This document shows, piece by piece, positions 30,334 to 37,684 of a DNA stretch of 37,684 nucleotides; positions within the stretch are counted from its first letter, which is position 1; each line of letters begins with the position of its first letter. A program made the position numbers and the translations under genes. This DNA is from Singulisphaera sp. GP187 (GTDB taxonomy: Bacteria > Planctomycetota > Planctomycetia > Gemmatales > Gemmataceae), in NCBI GenBank assembly GCA_945905925.1, contig CAMDQN010000064.1:1-37684 (forward strand). The letters are read 5' to 3'. The notes beneath the pieces are model-generated. The model saw nothing but the letters and a program-made list of their open reading frames with translations. It ran no database searches and was not told the DNA's origin.

Positions 30334-33300
30334 TTACCCCGCCTTCTTCAGCCCGGCGGGCGCGTCGGGCGCGTTGTCCGCGACGTGCTTCAGCAACTTC
30401 TCCCACGCGTCGTCGCTGAATGGCGTGTCGCGGGCGATGCGCTGCAAGTCGCTGAGCAGTTCCGCTGCGGACTGGTACGGCTGCGCCATCGCGACCGTGT
30501 CCGCCATTGGCGGTTCCGCGTCAGCCTCCAACCGGCGGATGACGGCCCACAGCGATTCGGGGAATCCCTTCGTCCTCGCGACCCGCTTCTTACCGGCCAA
30601 CTGCGACCACCCGAACACCACCTGCCCGAACGCCCGCAAATCCGCCGCGACCGAGGTTTCGACGCTCGACGTGTGCGCCAGAGACGCCAGCCAGGCGGGT
30701 TCGCCGAAGTCGGCCACCTTCAACGTGCCTTCGGACGTTAGCACGAACGAATCCGACGTGAGCCGGCCGTGAACCAAGCCCACGCGATGCGCCGCGTCGA
30801 TCGCGCCGGCGGCCATCGTCGCGAGCCGCACCCAACACCCCGGATGCGCCGCGAACGCGGGCCAGTCGGCGCTGAACAGCCCCGTCAGCCATTCCTGAAT
30901 CACCGCGGGGCGCCCGTTGATTTCCAGCACTTCGACAATGTCCGCGAGGTTCGCGTGGGCCGCGTCGCGCGCCGCGGAGAACCGCTGCCGGAACTCGTCC
31001 GGGTGAACTGCGTCCTGCATCTCCGAGTCGGAGAGGTGACGCAGAAGATACAGCCCGCCGGACTTCTCCGCCGTGCGATTGGGATCATAAACGCGATAGA
31101 TCAGTTCCTTCGGCGTGACGCGAAGTCGGTCGATGACGCGTAACCGGCCGAGCATCAGCGAATCGAGGTTGCCCGCTTCGATGAGGGCAAGTTGATAGAG
31201 CGTGATGGCGCCGCTCGCGAGCAACACCTGACGCAACGTGCGGCGCTGTCGCGTGGCTTCTTCCCAGAGTGTGGCGAGCGTGTCGGTATCGACCAGTCCC
31301 AGCGAGCGAAGCAGTTCGCCGAGTTGCCGGTCGCCGGGTTCCAACTCTTCAGGCAAGGCGTCGAGTAAGGAAGGCGGAAGGCGGAAGGCGGACAAAGAAG
31401 ACGACGAACTAGGATCGTGGAGTCGCGGCAATGTCGGCTCTGGATTTAGTTCTTCGTCTGCCGTCCGCCGTCCGCCCTCCGCCTTGCCGGAGCGGGCCAA
31501 CTCGCGGAGTTTCTTGCGATACCACTCGCGCATGTCGGACAGGTGGCGCTCCATCTCCGTGCGTCGTGCGGTGAACTCCTCGCGTTCGCGTCGCAGGCGG
31601 TCGGTTTCCTCCGCGAGCTTCTGAGCTGCGTCGGTCGCGGCGGTCGCGGCTTCCGTCGCGGCGGCTTGCTTCGCGTCCAGACGGTTCTCGCTGGAAGAAA
31701 GCAGCCGGCGCATCTCGCCGACGGTGCCCTGCCACTCGATCAACTGCTGCCGGAACGCGGCGACCGCGAGCCGGTGTTCGTCCTTCGCGCGGTCGAGCGC
31801 GTCGTTCTTCTCGCGCAGTCGCTCCGCCTCTTCGCGAATCTGCGCGCGAGCGGCTTCGAGATCGGTACGGCTCGTTCGCGCGAACTCGTTCAGTTCATTG
31901 AGGTGCCCGCGAAGCATGTCGCGCGCGGCCGAAAGCCGTTCGAGCGCGAGCTTCGCCTGATCGTCGAGTTCCGGGGCTTGCGCGCGGAGAGCGTCGAGAT
32001 CGGCTGCGGCGCGCGAGCGGAACGCTTCGAGGTGTTCGCGTGCGGTGCGGTCGGCTTCTTGGGCCGCGGCGCGGTCGGCTTCCCACGTCGCGCGGGCTGT
32101 CGCAAGACTCTTGCGCTCCGCTGCGACCGCGGTGCCCACGTCCTTCAATCGACCAACTTGCCGTGCGAGAGTTTGTTCCTTGTCGGTGAAGTCAATCGAT
32201 TGGCGATCCACAGTCGCGCTGCGCGATTCCAGTTCCAGGCGGCGCGACGCGAGTTCGTCTTCCGCCGTGTGGCGCGCACTTTCGATTGCTGCACGGGTCT
32301 CGTTCACTGACGCGCGTTCGGCCACCAACTGACGCGCAATCTCGTCGAGCGTCTTGCCGCGAGCGCCCAGCTCCTCCGCGCGCTTGCGAAGTTGTTCTTG
32401 AAGCGTCTGCCGCGCTTCTTCTGATTGCGACAGGGCGGCTTCGCGCTCGCGCACCGCGACGCGATCCGCTTCGAGCCGGCTTTGCAGATCAATTGCCTGT
32501 GTCATCCGGCCTTTGAGCATTCCGGCCTGCTCCGCGAACTCTGCCGAACGCACGTCCAACTCAGATTCACGCTCCTGAATGCGTTTCGCTTCGGTCGCGA
32601 GCGATTCCTTCTGATTACGAATCTCTTCCAGACCCGCAGTTAAGAGGGAATCGCGTTCGTCGAGCCGGTGGCGCTCCTGATCGGTGTTCTCTTGCACCGC
32701 GTTGAGCTGGGCGCGAACCTCTTCGGCCTCCTGAATGCGGCGTCGGAGTTCGGCGAGCGATTCGTCTTCGCGGATGCGTGCCGCGGCGAGTTGCCACGCT
32801 TCGCGCTCCATGTCCTGCCGGCTGCGATCGAGCTTCGCGCGGAACACCGCGACCACGGCTTGTTGCGATTCGAGTTGTCCGGCCCGCTCCGCGAGTGTCG
32901 CGGACTGCGAATCGAGTTCCGCTTTCTGCCGGTCGAGTCGCTCGGCTTCGGCGCGGAGACGCTCTTGCTCGCTGGTCGCGAGCCTGACGGTTTCTTCCCA
33001 CTCGGTCGCGTCGCGCTTCAAGTGTTCGAGCCGAACGTCCACTTCCTGCGTGCGTGTGCGCAGCTCGCGTTCGGCCTCTTCGATCGCCGCGCTGCGCCGC
33101 TCGAACCGTGCGAGATCGTCCAGAAACCGCAACCGCTCGGTCTCGAATTCGTCACGTGCGGTGCGAACCAGACCTTCGCGGTGCGAAACCACCTGTTCGC
33201 GTGTGGTGAGGTCGGCTTCCCACGAAGTGAGCCGGTCGGTTTCCGCGGCGCGGCTGGCCTCGAAGGTGCCCGCGGCCTTCTCAAAGATGTCGCGATCAGC

Positions 33301-34215
33301 GGCGAACAGTTCCCGCTGGCGCGACAGTTCTTGCCACTGCGCCGCGACTCGCGTTTGTTCGTCGCGAAGTGTTTGGCGCTTCGGCTCGTGTTCGACTCGC
33401 TCGGTCTCGAACGCTTCGCGTTGGGTCTGAAGACTTGTGCCCTGGCTGACCAGCTCTTCGCGGTGCTTGTTGCACTCGTCGAGCCACTGCTGCCGCAGGC
33501 CGGCGAGTTCGTTGCGCGTGCGTGCGAGTTCAGTTTCCTTCGCGCGGGCTTCTTCGGCGCGGCGGTCGGCGAGTTCTTGCTCGATCGCGCGGTGCCGGTC
33601 GTGCCACAGCGCACGGTCCGCTTCGAGTTCTTCCGCGTCCTGGTCGAGGTCTCGGCGACGACGGATGAACTCCGCGTCGCGGGTCTCCCACTGATCGCGG
33701 CGGTCGGCTTCCTCGGCGTCGATCGCGCGCTTGCGTTCTTCGAGCCGCTCGTATTCCGCGGTGAAGTCGGGCTGTGGTTCCTCTTCAACCGGTTGTGCAA
33801 ACGGCACGTCGTCGAGTGAAACGAGCTTCGGGGAAAGGTACGCGAGCGGCGGTTCGGTTGCGGTCAAACCTTGAATGTGAACCGCGATCACCAGACCCGC
33901 GACGTGAACCGCGTCCGCGTGTTGAAGCCGTTGCGTGACACCGGCCGGAAGCGGCGCGGCGTTGAGCAGCACTGGCATCGCGGCGGTGACGCGCCGAATC
34001 CCGACGCCGTTGGGTTTGCGCGTGAGTTGCACCGCGACCGCAGGCGCGCCGGGGATCGAGAGGCGTAGGTCGCAGCCTGGAGCGCCGCCGATGAGGAACT
34101 CGTCGTTGGCGAGTTCGTAACTGATTGCGCGCCCCGCCCCGGTGCGCACGTCGAGCCGGACCTTTGGAAGGTCGGGCCGGTCGCCGGGTGTGGGGTTCGG
34201 CAGCGGGGCCATCAT
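30334..34215 (-). CDS. FHA-like, long coiled-coil, C-terminal pseudokinase protein
   Basis: 1,293 residues. The N-terminus (about 15-125) is FHA-like (NDEFLIGGAPGCDLRLSIPG). Residues about 150-905 are an almost unbroken Glu/Arg/Ala-rich coiled coil. After an inserted repeat (about 909-949) comes a short helical module (DRQLGELLRSLGLVDTDTLA) and a kinase-like domain. That domain has lost key residues: HRD is HGR (about 1149), the following Lys and Asn are changed (HGRLTSDSF), and the beta-3 Lys is Arg (YLLRHL); DFG is kept (about 1169). It is probably an inactive kinase serving as a scaffold or phospho-reader. Two adjacent ATGs (34215, 34212) fit; the frame is open 38 codons further. Confidence 0.85.
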   Translation of the reverse strand: MMAPLPNPTPGDRPDLPKVRLDVRTGAGRAISYELANDEFLIGGAPGCDLRLSIPGAPAVAVQLTRKPNGVGIRRVTAAMPVLLNAAPLPAGVTQRLQHADAVHVAGLVIAVHIQGLTATEPPLAYLSPKLVSLDDVPFAQPVEEEPQPDFTAEYERLEERKRAIDAEEADRRDQWETRDAEFIRRRRDLDQDAEELEADRALWHDRHRAIEQELADRRAEEARAKETELARTRNELAGLRQQWLDECNKHREELVSQGTSLQTQREAFETERVEHEPKRQTLRDEQTRVAAQWQELSRQRELFAADRDIFEKAAGTFEASRAAETDRLTSWEADLTTREQVVSHREGLVRTARDEFETERLRFLDDLARFERRSAAIEEAERELRTRTQEVDVRLEHLKRDATEWEETVRLATSEQERLRAEAERLDRQKAELDSQSATLAERAGQLESQQAVVAVFRAKLDRSRQDMEREAWQLAAARIREDESLAELRRRIQEAEEVRAQLNAVQENTDQERHRLDERDSLLTAGLEEIRNQKESLATEAKRIQERESELDVRSAEFAEQAGMLKGRMTQAIDLQSRLEADRVAVREREAALSQSEEARQTLQEQLRKRAEELGARGKTLDEIARQLVAERASVNETRAAIESARHTAEDELASRRLELESRSATVDRQSIDFTDKEQTLARQVGRLKDVGTAVAAERKSLATARATWEADRAAAQEADRTAREHLEAFRSRAAADLDALRAQAPELDDQAKLALERLSAARDMLRGHLNELNEFARTSRTDLEAARAQIREEAERLREKNDALDRAKDEHRLAVAAFRQQLIEWQGTVGEMRRLLSSSENRLDAKQAAATEAATAATDAAQKLAEETDRLRREREEFTARRTEMERHLSDMREWYRKKLRELARSGKAEGGRRTADEELNPEPTLPRLHDPSSSSSLSAFRLPPSLLDALPEELEPGDRQLGELLRSLGLVDTDTLATLWEEATRQRRTLRQVLLASGAITLYQLALIEAGNLDSLMLGRLRVIDRLRVTPKELIYRVYDPNRTAEKSGGLYLLRHLSDSEMQDAVHPDEFRQRFSAARDAAHANLADIVEVLEINGRPAVIQEWLTGLFSADWPAFAAHPGCWVRLATMAAGAIDAAHRVGLVHGRLTSDSFVLTSEGTLKVADFGEPAWLASLAHTSSVETSVAADLRAFGQVVFGWSQLAGKKRVARTKGFPESLWAVIRRLEADAEPPMADTVAMAQPYQSAAELLSDLQRIARDTPFSDDAWEKLLKHVADNAPDAPAGLKKAG
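31369..31488. repeat. Palindromic repeat inserted in the pseudokinase gene
   Basis: The left arm 31369-31410 (GGAAGGCGGAAGGCGGAAGG...) and right arm 31448-31488 are inverted copies with about 80% match and a 37-nt loop. The total is about 120 nt (40 codons), translated on the minus strand as AEGGRRTADEE ... SSSSSLSAFRLPPSLL. It shares GGAAGGCGGACAAA (31383-31396) with the intergenic element at 5331-5418. Confidence 0.87.
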
Positions 34216-34393
34216 GGCGAAGGTTCCGTCCGCCCGGAGTCGTTCCGGCGCGATTCCTTGCGTGTGCAGAATCAGAGATTGTGGAGATTGGAACGCATTC
34301 CGCCGCGCTTGACAAGCCGAACTGCGCACGCGCCCGGGTCGGGGTTGCGATTCACTTCTTCGACCTGATAGAGTCTCCGGCTGGGGGACTCAC

Positions 34394-35326
34394 ATGCGTT
34401 GCATCGTAACCGGCGCAGCCGGGTTCATCGGCTCACACCTGTGCGAGCGGTTGCTCGCGGACGGTCACGCCGTCACGGGTATCGATTGCTTCACCGACTA
34501 CTACCCGCGATCCATCAAGGAGCGGAACCTCGTGAACCTTCGCGGGCATCCGCAGTTCATGTTCCGCGAACTCGATCTGTCGCAAGGCGTGCCGGCGGAA
34601 GTCGCGAGCGGTGCGGAGTTAGTGTTTCACCTCGCCGCAATGGCGGGCTTAACGCGAAGCTGGCTCGACTTCGACACTTACAACCGCCATAACCTCACGG
34701 CCACGCACCGACTGCTCGAATCGCTGAAGGGTTCGCCCACTCTGAAACGCGTGATCTACGCGAGCACATCGAGCGTGTACGGCAAGTACGCGAGCGGTGA
34801 CGAGTCTTTGCCCACTCGCCCGAGTTCGCCTTACGGCATCACGAAACTCGCGGCGGAGCAACTGTGTCGCGTGTACTGCGACGAGTGGAGTGTACCGGCC
34901 GTGGTGCTTCGCTATTTCAGCGTGTACGGCCCGCGACAGCGCCCGGAGATGGGTTATCACCTGTTCATCAACGCGATCCTGCAAGGCAAACCGATCAAGC
35001 TCACCGGCGACGGGTTGCAGGTTCGCGGCAACACGTACATCGCGGACTGCGTGGAAGCGACGATTCGCGCGACGCAGGCAACGCCGGGCGAAACCTTCAA
35101 TCTCGGCGGCGGCGAGTTAGTGACGGTGCTGGAAGTATTCAAGAAGCTGGAACGCATCATCGGGAAGCCAGCGATCATCGAGCGTCACCCGCCGCGGACG
35201 GGCGACCAACTCGCGACCGGCGCCGACGTAACGAAACTCTTCCGGCATCTGGGATGGAAGCCAACGACGAGCATCGACGACGGTTTAGCGAAGCAGGTGG
35301 AATGGCAGAAGACATTTCTTGGTTAG
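34394..35326 (+). CDS. NAD-dependent nucleotide-sugar epimerase/dehydratase (extended SDR)
   Basis: 310 residues. NAD-binding GxxGxxG as TGAAGFIGSH (Gly7, Gly10, Gly13), active-site Ser/Thr in ASTSSVYG (123-130) and Tyr147-x3-Lys151 in SPYGITK. FHLAAMAG, RYFSVYGPRQRPEMGYHLFI and FNLGGGELVTVLEVF match UDP-glucose/UDP-glucuronate 4-epimerase relatives. It should interconvert nucleotide sugars for surface polysaccharide. GGGGGA precedes the ATG. The two following genes point the same way, so the three probably form an operon. It is divergent from the pseudokinase gene. Confidence 0.9.
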   Translation: MRCIVTGAAGFIGSHLCERLLADGHAVTGIDCFTDYYPRSIKERNLVNLRGHPQFMFRELDLSQGVPAEVASGAELVFHLAAMAGLTRSWLDFDTYNRHNLTATHRLLESLKGSPTLKRVIYASTSSVYGKYASGDESLPTRPSSPYGITKLAAEQLCRVYCDEWSVPAVVLRYFSVYGPRQRPEMGYHLFINAILQGKPIKLTGDGLQVRGNTYIADCVEATIRATQATPGETFNLGGGELVTVLEVFKKLERIIGKPAIIERHPPRTGDQLATGADVTKLFRHLGWKPTTSIDDGLAKQVEWQKTFLG

Positions 35327-35361
35327 CCGCGACCCAGAGGGGAGCGCGACGGAGGGCACGG

Positions 35362-36723
35362 ATGCTCGACACCCTGAATCGGCACCTGATGCACCCGCTC
35401 ATGGCGTGGCGGGAAGGCAGCACACACCTTCGACATCTCCGTACGCTGCGCAAAACGCAGTTCGACGCGCCAGAAGTTGTCCGCGAGCGGCAGCTTCACG
35501 CGCTTCAATCGCAACTCCGGCACGCGTGGGATACCGTGCCATACTACCGAGACGCGTGGACGAAAGCCGGCGTGCATCCTTCCGACGTGCGAGAACTTAG
35601 CGATCTCGAAGCGTTCCCCATCGTCACGAAAGCCGACATTCGGCGGCACAATCGGGCGCTCGTGTCGTCGGCCTACGACATCACGAAATGCCGCGTGAAG
35701 ACCACGTCTGGTTCGACCGGAGTGCCGCTCACAATCTACTGCGACGAAGCCGCGATGCAGTGGAAGACCGCTTGTACCATCCGCTCGGACGAGTGGTCGG
35801 GCTATCGCTTGGGGCAGCGCGTCGCGAAGGTATGGGGCAACCCCGAATACCAGCATTTCGGGCTGAAGGGCCGGTTACGCAACCGCTTCTTCGACCGCGC
35901 CGTATACCTCGACACGCTCGACTTGAATGAGGCGCGCATCGCGGAGTTCACGAAGCGGATCCGCGCGCACAGACCCGGGCTGATCTTCGGGCACGCGCAC
36001 TCGCTTTACTTGCTCGCTTGCGCGTTGAAGAAGAAAACCCTTGCTGACGCTGCGGGCTTGTTAGACATTCGGCCGAATGGCATCATCTCCACCGCGATGA
36101 TCCTCCACGACTGGCAGCGCACCGTCATCGAAGAGGTATTCGGCTGCAAGGTCACGAATCGCTACGGCTGCGAAGAAGTGAGCCTCATCGCGAGCGAGTG
36201 CGAAGCCCACAACGGGCTACACGTCAACGCCGACAGCATCTACCACGAAGCGCAAGCCGACGGGAAGTTACTTGTCACCGACTTGAGTAACCGGGCGATG
36301 CCGCTCGTTCGCTATCAGGTCGGTGATGTGGTCGTGCGCTCGAACCGCGTGTGCAAGTGCGGTCGCGGCTTGCCCCTGATCGAGCGCGTCGAGGGCCGCG
36401 ACGCGGACTATGTTCTCACGCCCGCCGGGAACCTCGTCTCCGGTATTTCGCTCACGGAGAATTTCGCGGTGCTGATTCCCGGCACGGCGCAAGTGCAAAT
36501 CGTGCAGGAGTCGATCACACAGTTGCGTATCAGGCTCGTCGCGGACGCGGCGTTTGGTCCAGCAAGCCGCACGAAGATCGCGGAGTTGGTGCGCGCCACG
36601 TTCGGCGACACCGTCACGCACGACGTGGAACTTGTGGACGCGATCCCGCAGGAGCCGAGCGGCAAGTACCGGTTCTGCATCTCGAAGGTCGCCCGGGAGC
36701 GCATGGAAGCAATGAGTGTATGA
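35362..36723 (+). CDS. Adenylate-forming enzyme, CapK/phenylacetate-CoA-ligase-like
   Basis: 453 residues. The ATP-binding loop KTTSGSTGVPLTIY (SGSTG at 116-120) and NRYGCEEVSLIASEC, TDLSNRAMPLVRYQVGD and CKCGRGLPLIERVEGRDADY are those of the PaaK/CapK branch of the ANL superfamily. CapK-type members occur in capsule and exopolysaccharide clusters and are thought to activate an acid for attachment to a sugar or lipid. The sugar epimerase before it and glycosyltransferase after it support that setting. ATG 35362 has GGAGG about 6 nt upstream; an in-frame ATG at 35302 would overlap the epimerase gene and is less likely. Confidence 0.88.
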   Translation: MLDTLNRHLMHPLMAWREGSTHLRHLRTLRKTQFDAPEVVRERQLHALQSQLRHAWDTVPYYRDAWTKAGVHPSDVRELSDLEAFPIVTKADIRRHNRALVSSAYDITKCRVKTTSGSTGVPLTIYCDEAAMQWKTACTIRSDEWSGYRLGQRVAKVWGNPEYQHFGLKGRLRNRFFDRAVYLDTLDLNEARIAEFTKRIRAHRPGLIFGHAHSLYLLACALKKKTLADAAGLLDIRPNGIISTAMILHDWQRTVIEEVFGCKVTNRYGCEEVSLIASECEAHNGLHVNADSIYHEAQADGKLLVTDLSNRAMPLVRYQVGDVVVRSNRVCKCGRGLPLIERVEGRDADYVLTPAGNLVSGISLTENFAVLIPGTAQVQIVQESITQLRIRLVADAAFGPASRTKIAELVRATFGDTVTHDVELVDAIPQEPSGKYRFCISKVARERMEAMSV

Positions 36724-37652
36724 TGCTCCGCGTCTCGATTGTCATGGCCGCGAAGAACTATGCCCGATTCCTGCCCGAAGCGGTCGAATCTGTCTTCGCG
36801 CAGACGTTCGCCGACTGGGAACTGCTCGTCATCGACGACGGCTCTTCCGATGACACGCCACAGGCGTGTCGGCCGTACCTCGCGGATCGTCGCGTGCGAT
36901 ACTTCCGCTCCGACACGCTCGGCCAGCCAAAGGCGAAGAACCTGGGCATCGCATTAAGTCGCGGCGCGTTCATCGCGTTCTTGGATGCGGACGACGCGTG
37001 GGAACCGACCAAGCTCGAAAAGCAAGTCCGGGTGTTTGACACGAAGCCCGCTGTCGGCGTGGTGTTCTGCAAGCGGTCGCTGATGGACGAACAGGGAAGG
37101 GCACTGCCCGCGAAGCCGGCGAGCGGCTTCCCAACAGGTTCCGTCCTCCCGCAGATGTTCACCCAGAACTTCGTGTGCTTCTCGTCGGCGGTGGTGAAGC
37201 GAGAGGTGTTCGCGCACGTCGGCCGGTTCGACCCATTATGGGATCTCGCCATCGACTACGACCTCTGGTTGCGCGTGGCGAAGTTCCACACGTTTGATTT
37301 CGTGGACGAAGAGTTGGTTTGCTACCGCACCGGGCACGGGAACCTCTCGAAGAAGCTCCGCGACCGCGTGGACACCGCGATATCCATCATGCACCGCGCC
37401 GAATCGCGCTATGGTGTCGCGGAACAGGTGCCAAGGGAAGTGATCGCGGATGGTTACGCTTCGACGTGCCAGACTCTCGGCTACGTGATGCGCGCGAGCG
37501 AACCATTTGCGTCGCTGCGCTGGTACTTGCGGGCGATCCAGTGGCCGGCACGGAGATTCGTTTCGCTCAAGGGGTTGGCTGCGGGCGCGCTCGTGGCGGC
37601 ACGCGGGCAGCGAACGAAGGCGTCGCCGGAGAACGCGGGGGTGAATTTGTAG
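36720..37652 (+). CDS. Family 2 glycosyltransferase
   Basis: 310 residues, GT-A fold. VSIVMAAKNYARFLPEAVES at the start, VIDDGSSDDT (37-46), and the metal-binding DxD as LDADDAW (88-94). FDPLWDLAIDYDLWLRVAKF provides the ED/DYD acceptor-side motif. It should transfer a sugar from a nucleotide donor to a growing glycan or lipid carrier on the cytoplasmic side. ATG 36720 overlaps the previous stop (ATGA); the adjacent ATG 36723 is equally possible. Sugar specificity cannot be inferred. Confidence 0.9.
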   Translation: MMLRVSIVMAAKNYARFLPEAVESVFAQTFADWELLVIDDGSSDDTPQACRPYLADRRVRYFRSDTLGQPKAKNLGIALSRGAFIAFLDADDAWEPTKLEKQVRVFDTKPAVGVVFCKRSLMDEQGRALPAKPASGFPTGSVLPQMFTQNFVCFSSAVVKREVFAHVGRFDPLWDLAIDYDLWLRVAKFHTFDFVDEELVCYRTGHGNLSKKLRDRVDTAISIMHRAESRYGVAEQVPREVIADGYASTCQTLGYVMRASEPFASLRWYLRAIQWPARRFVSLKGLAAGALVAARGQRTKASPENAGVNL

Positions 37653-37684
37653 GGTGGGTCGAGCCGGCTTTGCGGCGAAGGCCC

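Noticed and set aside
32668-33819. 383-codon open frame antisense to the coiled coil
   Set aside because: Leu/Arg-rich mirror of Glu/Arg-rich coiled-coil codons; no independent support.
37653-37684. Start of another palindromic repeat (GCCGGCTTTGCGGC)
   Set aside because: It is cut by the window end, so the second arm cannot be seen.

Overview
The window looks like chromosome of a high-GC planctomycete, most likely a Gemmata-type bacterium (Gemmataceae). The main evidence is a DUF1549/DUF1553 protein followed by a Tat-exported DUF1501 protein (24708-28593), a pair almost confined to Planctomycetes. Supporting evidence is the isolated single-copy translation genes (infC, rpsR), many GTG starts, exported TPR and proline-rich proteins, a very long FHA/coiled-coil/kinase-like protein, and many long palindromic repeats between and inside genes. 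Placement below phylum is inference from gene content, not from any search.

Layout. 1-88 is the cut-off start of an IS630-type transposase on the minus strand. 590-1914 holds a HAD-like protein and a membrane-anchored alpha/beta hydrolase with coupled translation, facing a proline-rich membrane protein (1955-2671). 2858-5329 is a LolC/LolD-type ABC exporter pair. 5422-6775 carries a divergent class-IV aminotransferase and a universal stress protein, converging on infC (6819-7436, minus). 7804-13057 is a run of mostly independent plus-strand genes: exported peroxiredoxin, HEAT/TPR protein, zinc-ribbon/NPCBM membrane protein, a damaged-looking XRE regulator, an EF-hand-like/TerB-like small protein, rpsR, and a conserved secreted protein.

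13064-18051 is the most unusual metabolic block: a phytoene-desaturase-like FAD oxidoreductase, a di-iron acyl-ACP desaturase, and two overlapping ketosynthase genes. The first ketosynthase has lost its catalytic Cys, Lys and second His (chain-length-factor-like); the second keeps all of them. This is the architecture of a type II polyketide or specialised fatty-acid KSalpha/KSbeta pair with enzymes that could desaturate the ACP-bound chain. 18197-23409 holds an exported TPR protein, an exported thioredoxin-fold protein whose signal peptide is built on a hexamer repeat, a small membrane protein, and a penicillin-acylase-family Ntn hydrolase interrupted in frame by two palindromic repeats. 23520-24269 is a LolA-like exported protein on the minus strand.

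24708-28593 is the DUF1549/DUF1501 pair. 28755-30011 (minus) is a flavin-dependent-halogenase-like enzyme, and 30334-34215 (minus) is the FHA/coiled-coil/pseudokinase protein, also interrupted in frame by a palindromic repeat. 34394-37652 is a surface-polysaccharide-type operon: sugar epimerase, CapK-like adenylate-forming enzyme and glycosyltransferase.

The strongest non-gene signal is the repeat layer. Two intergenic regions carry inverted pairs of REP-like hairpins with a GTAGG foot, a conserved TTGCYGA loop and stems that covary between copies. Three palindromic elements lie in frame inside protein genes, one of them a perfect 41-bp inverted repeat; another shares a 14-nt core with an intergenic element. 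Nearly every gene junction from 4.4 to 28.7 kb carries a different long inverted repeat.
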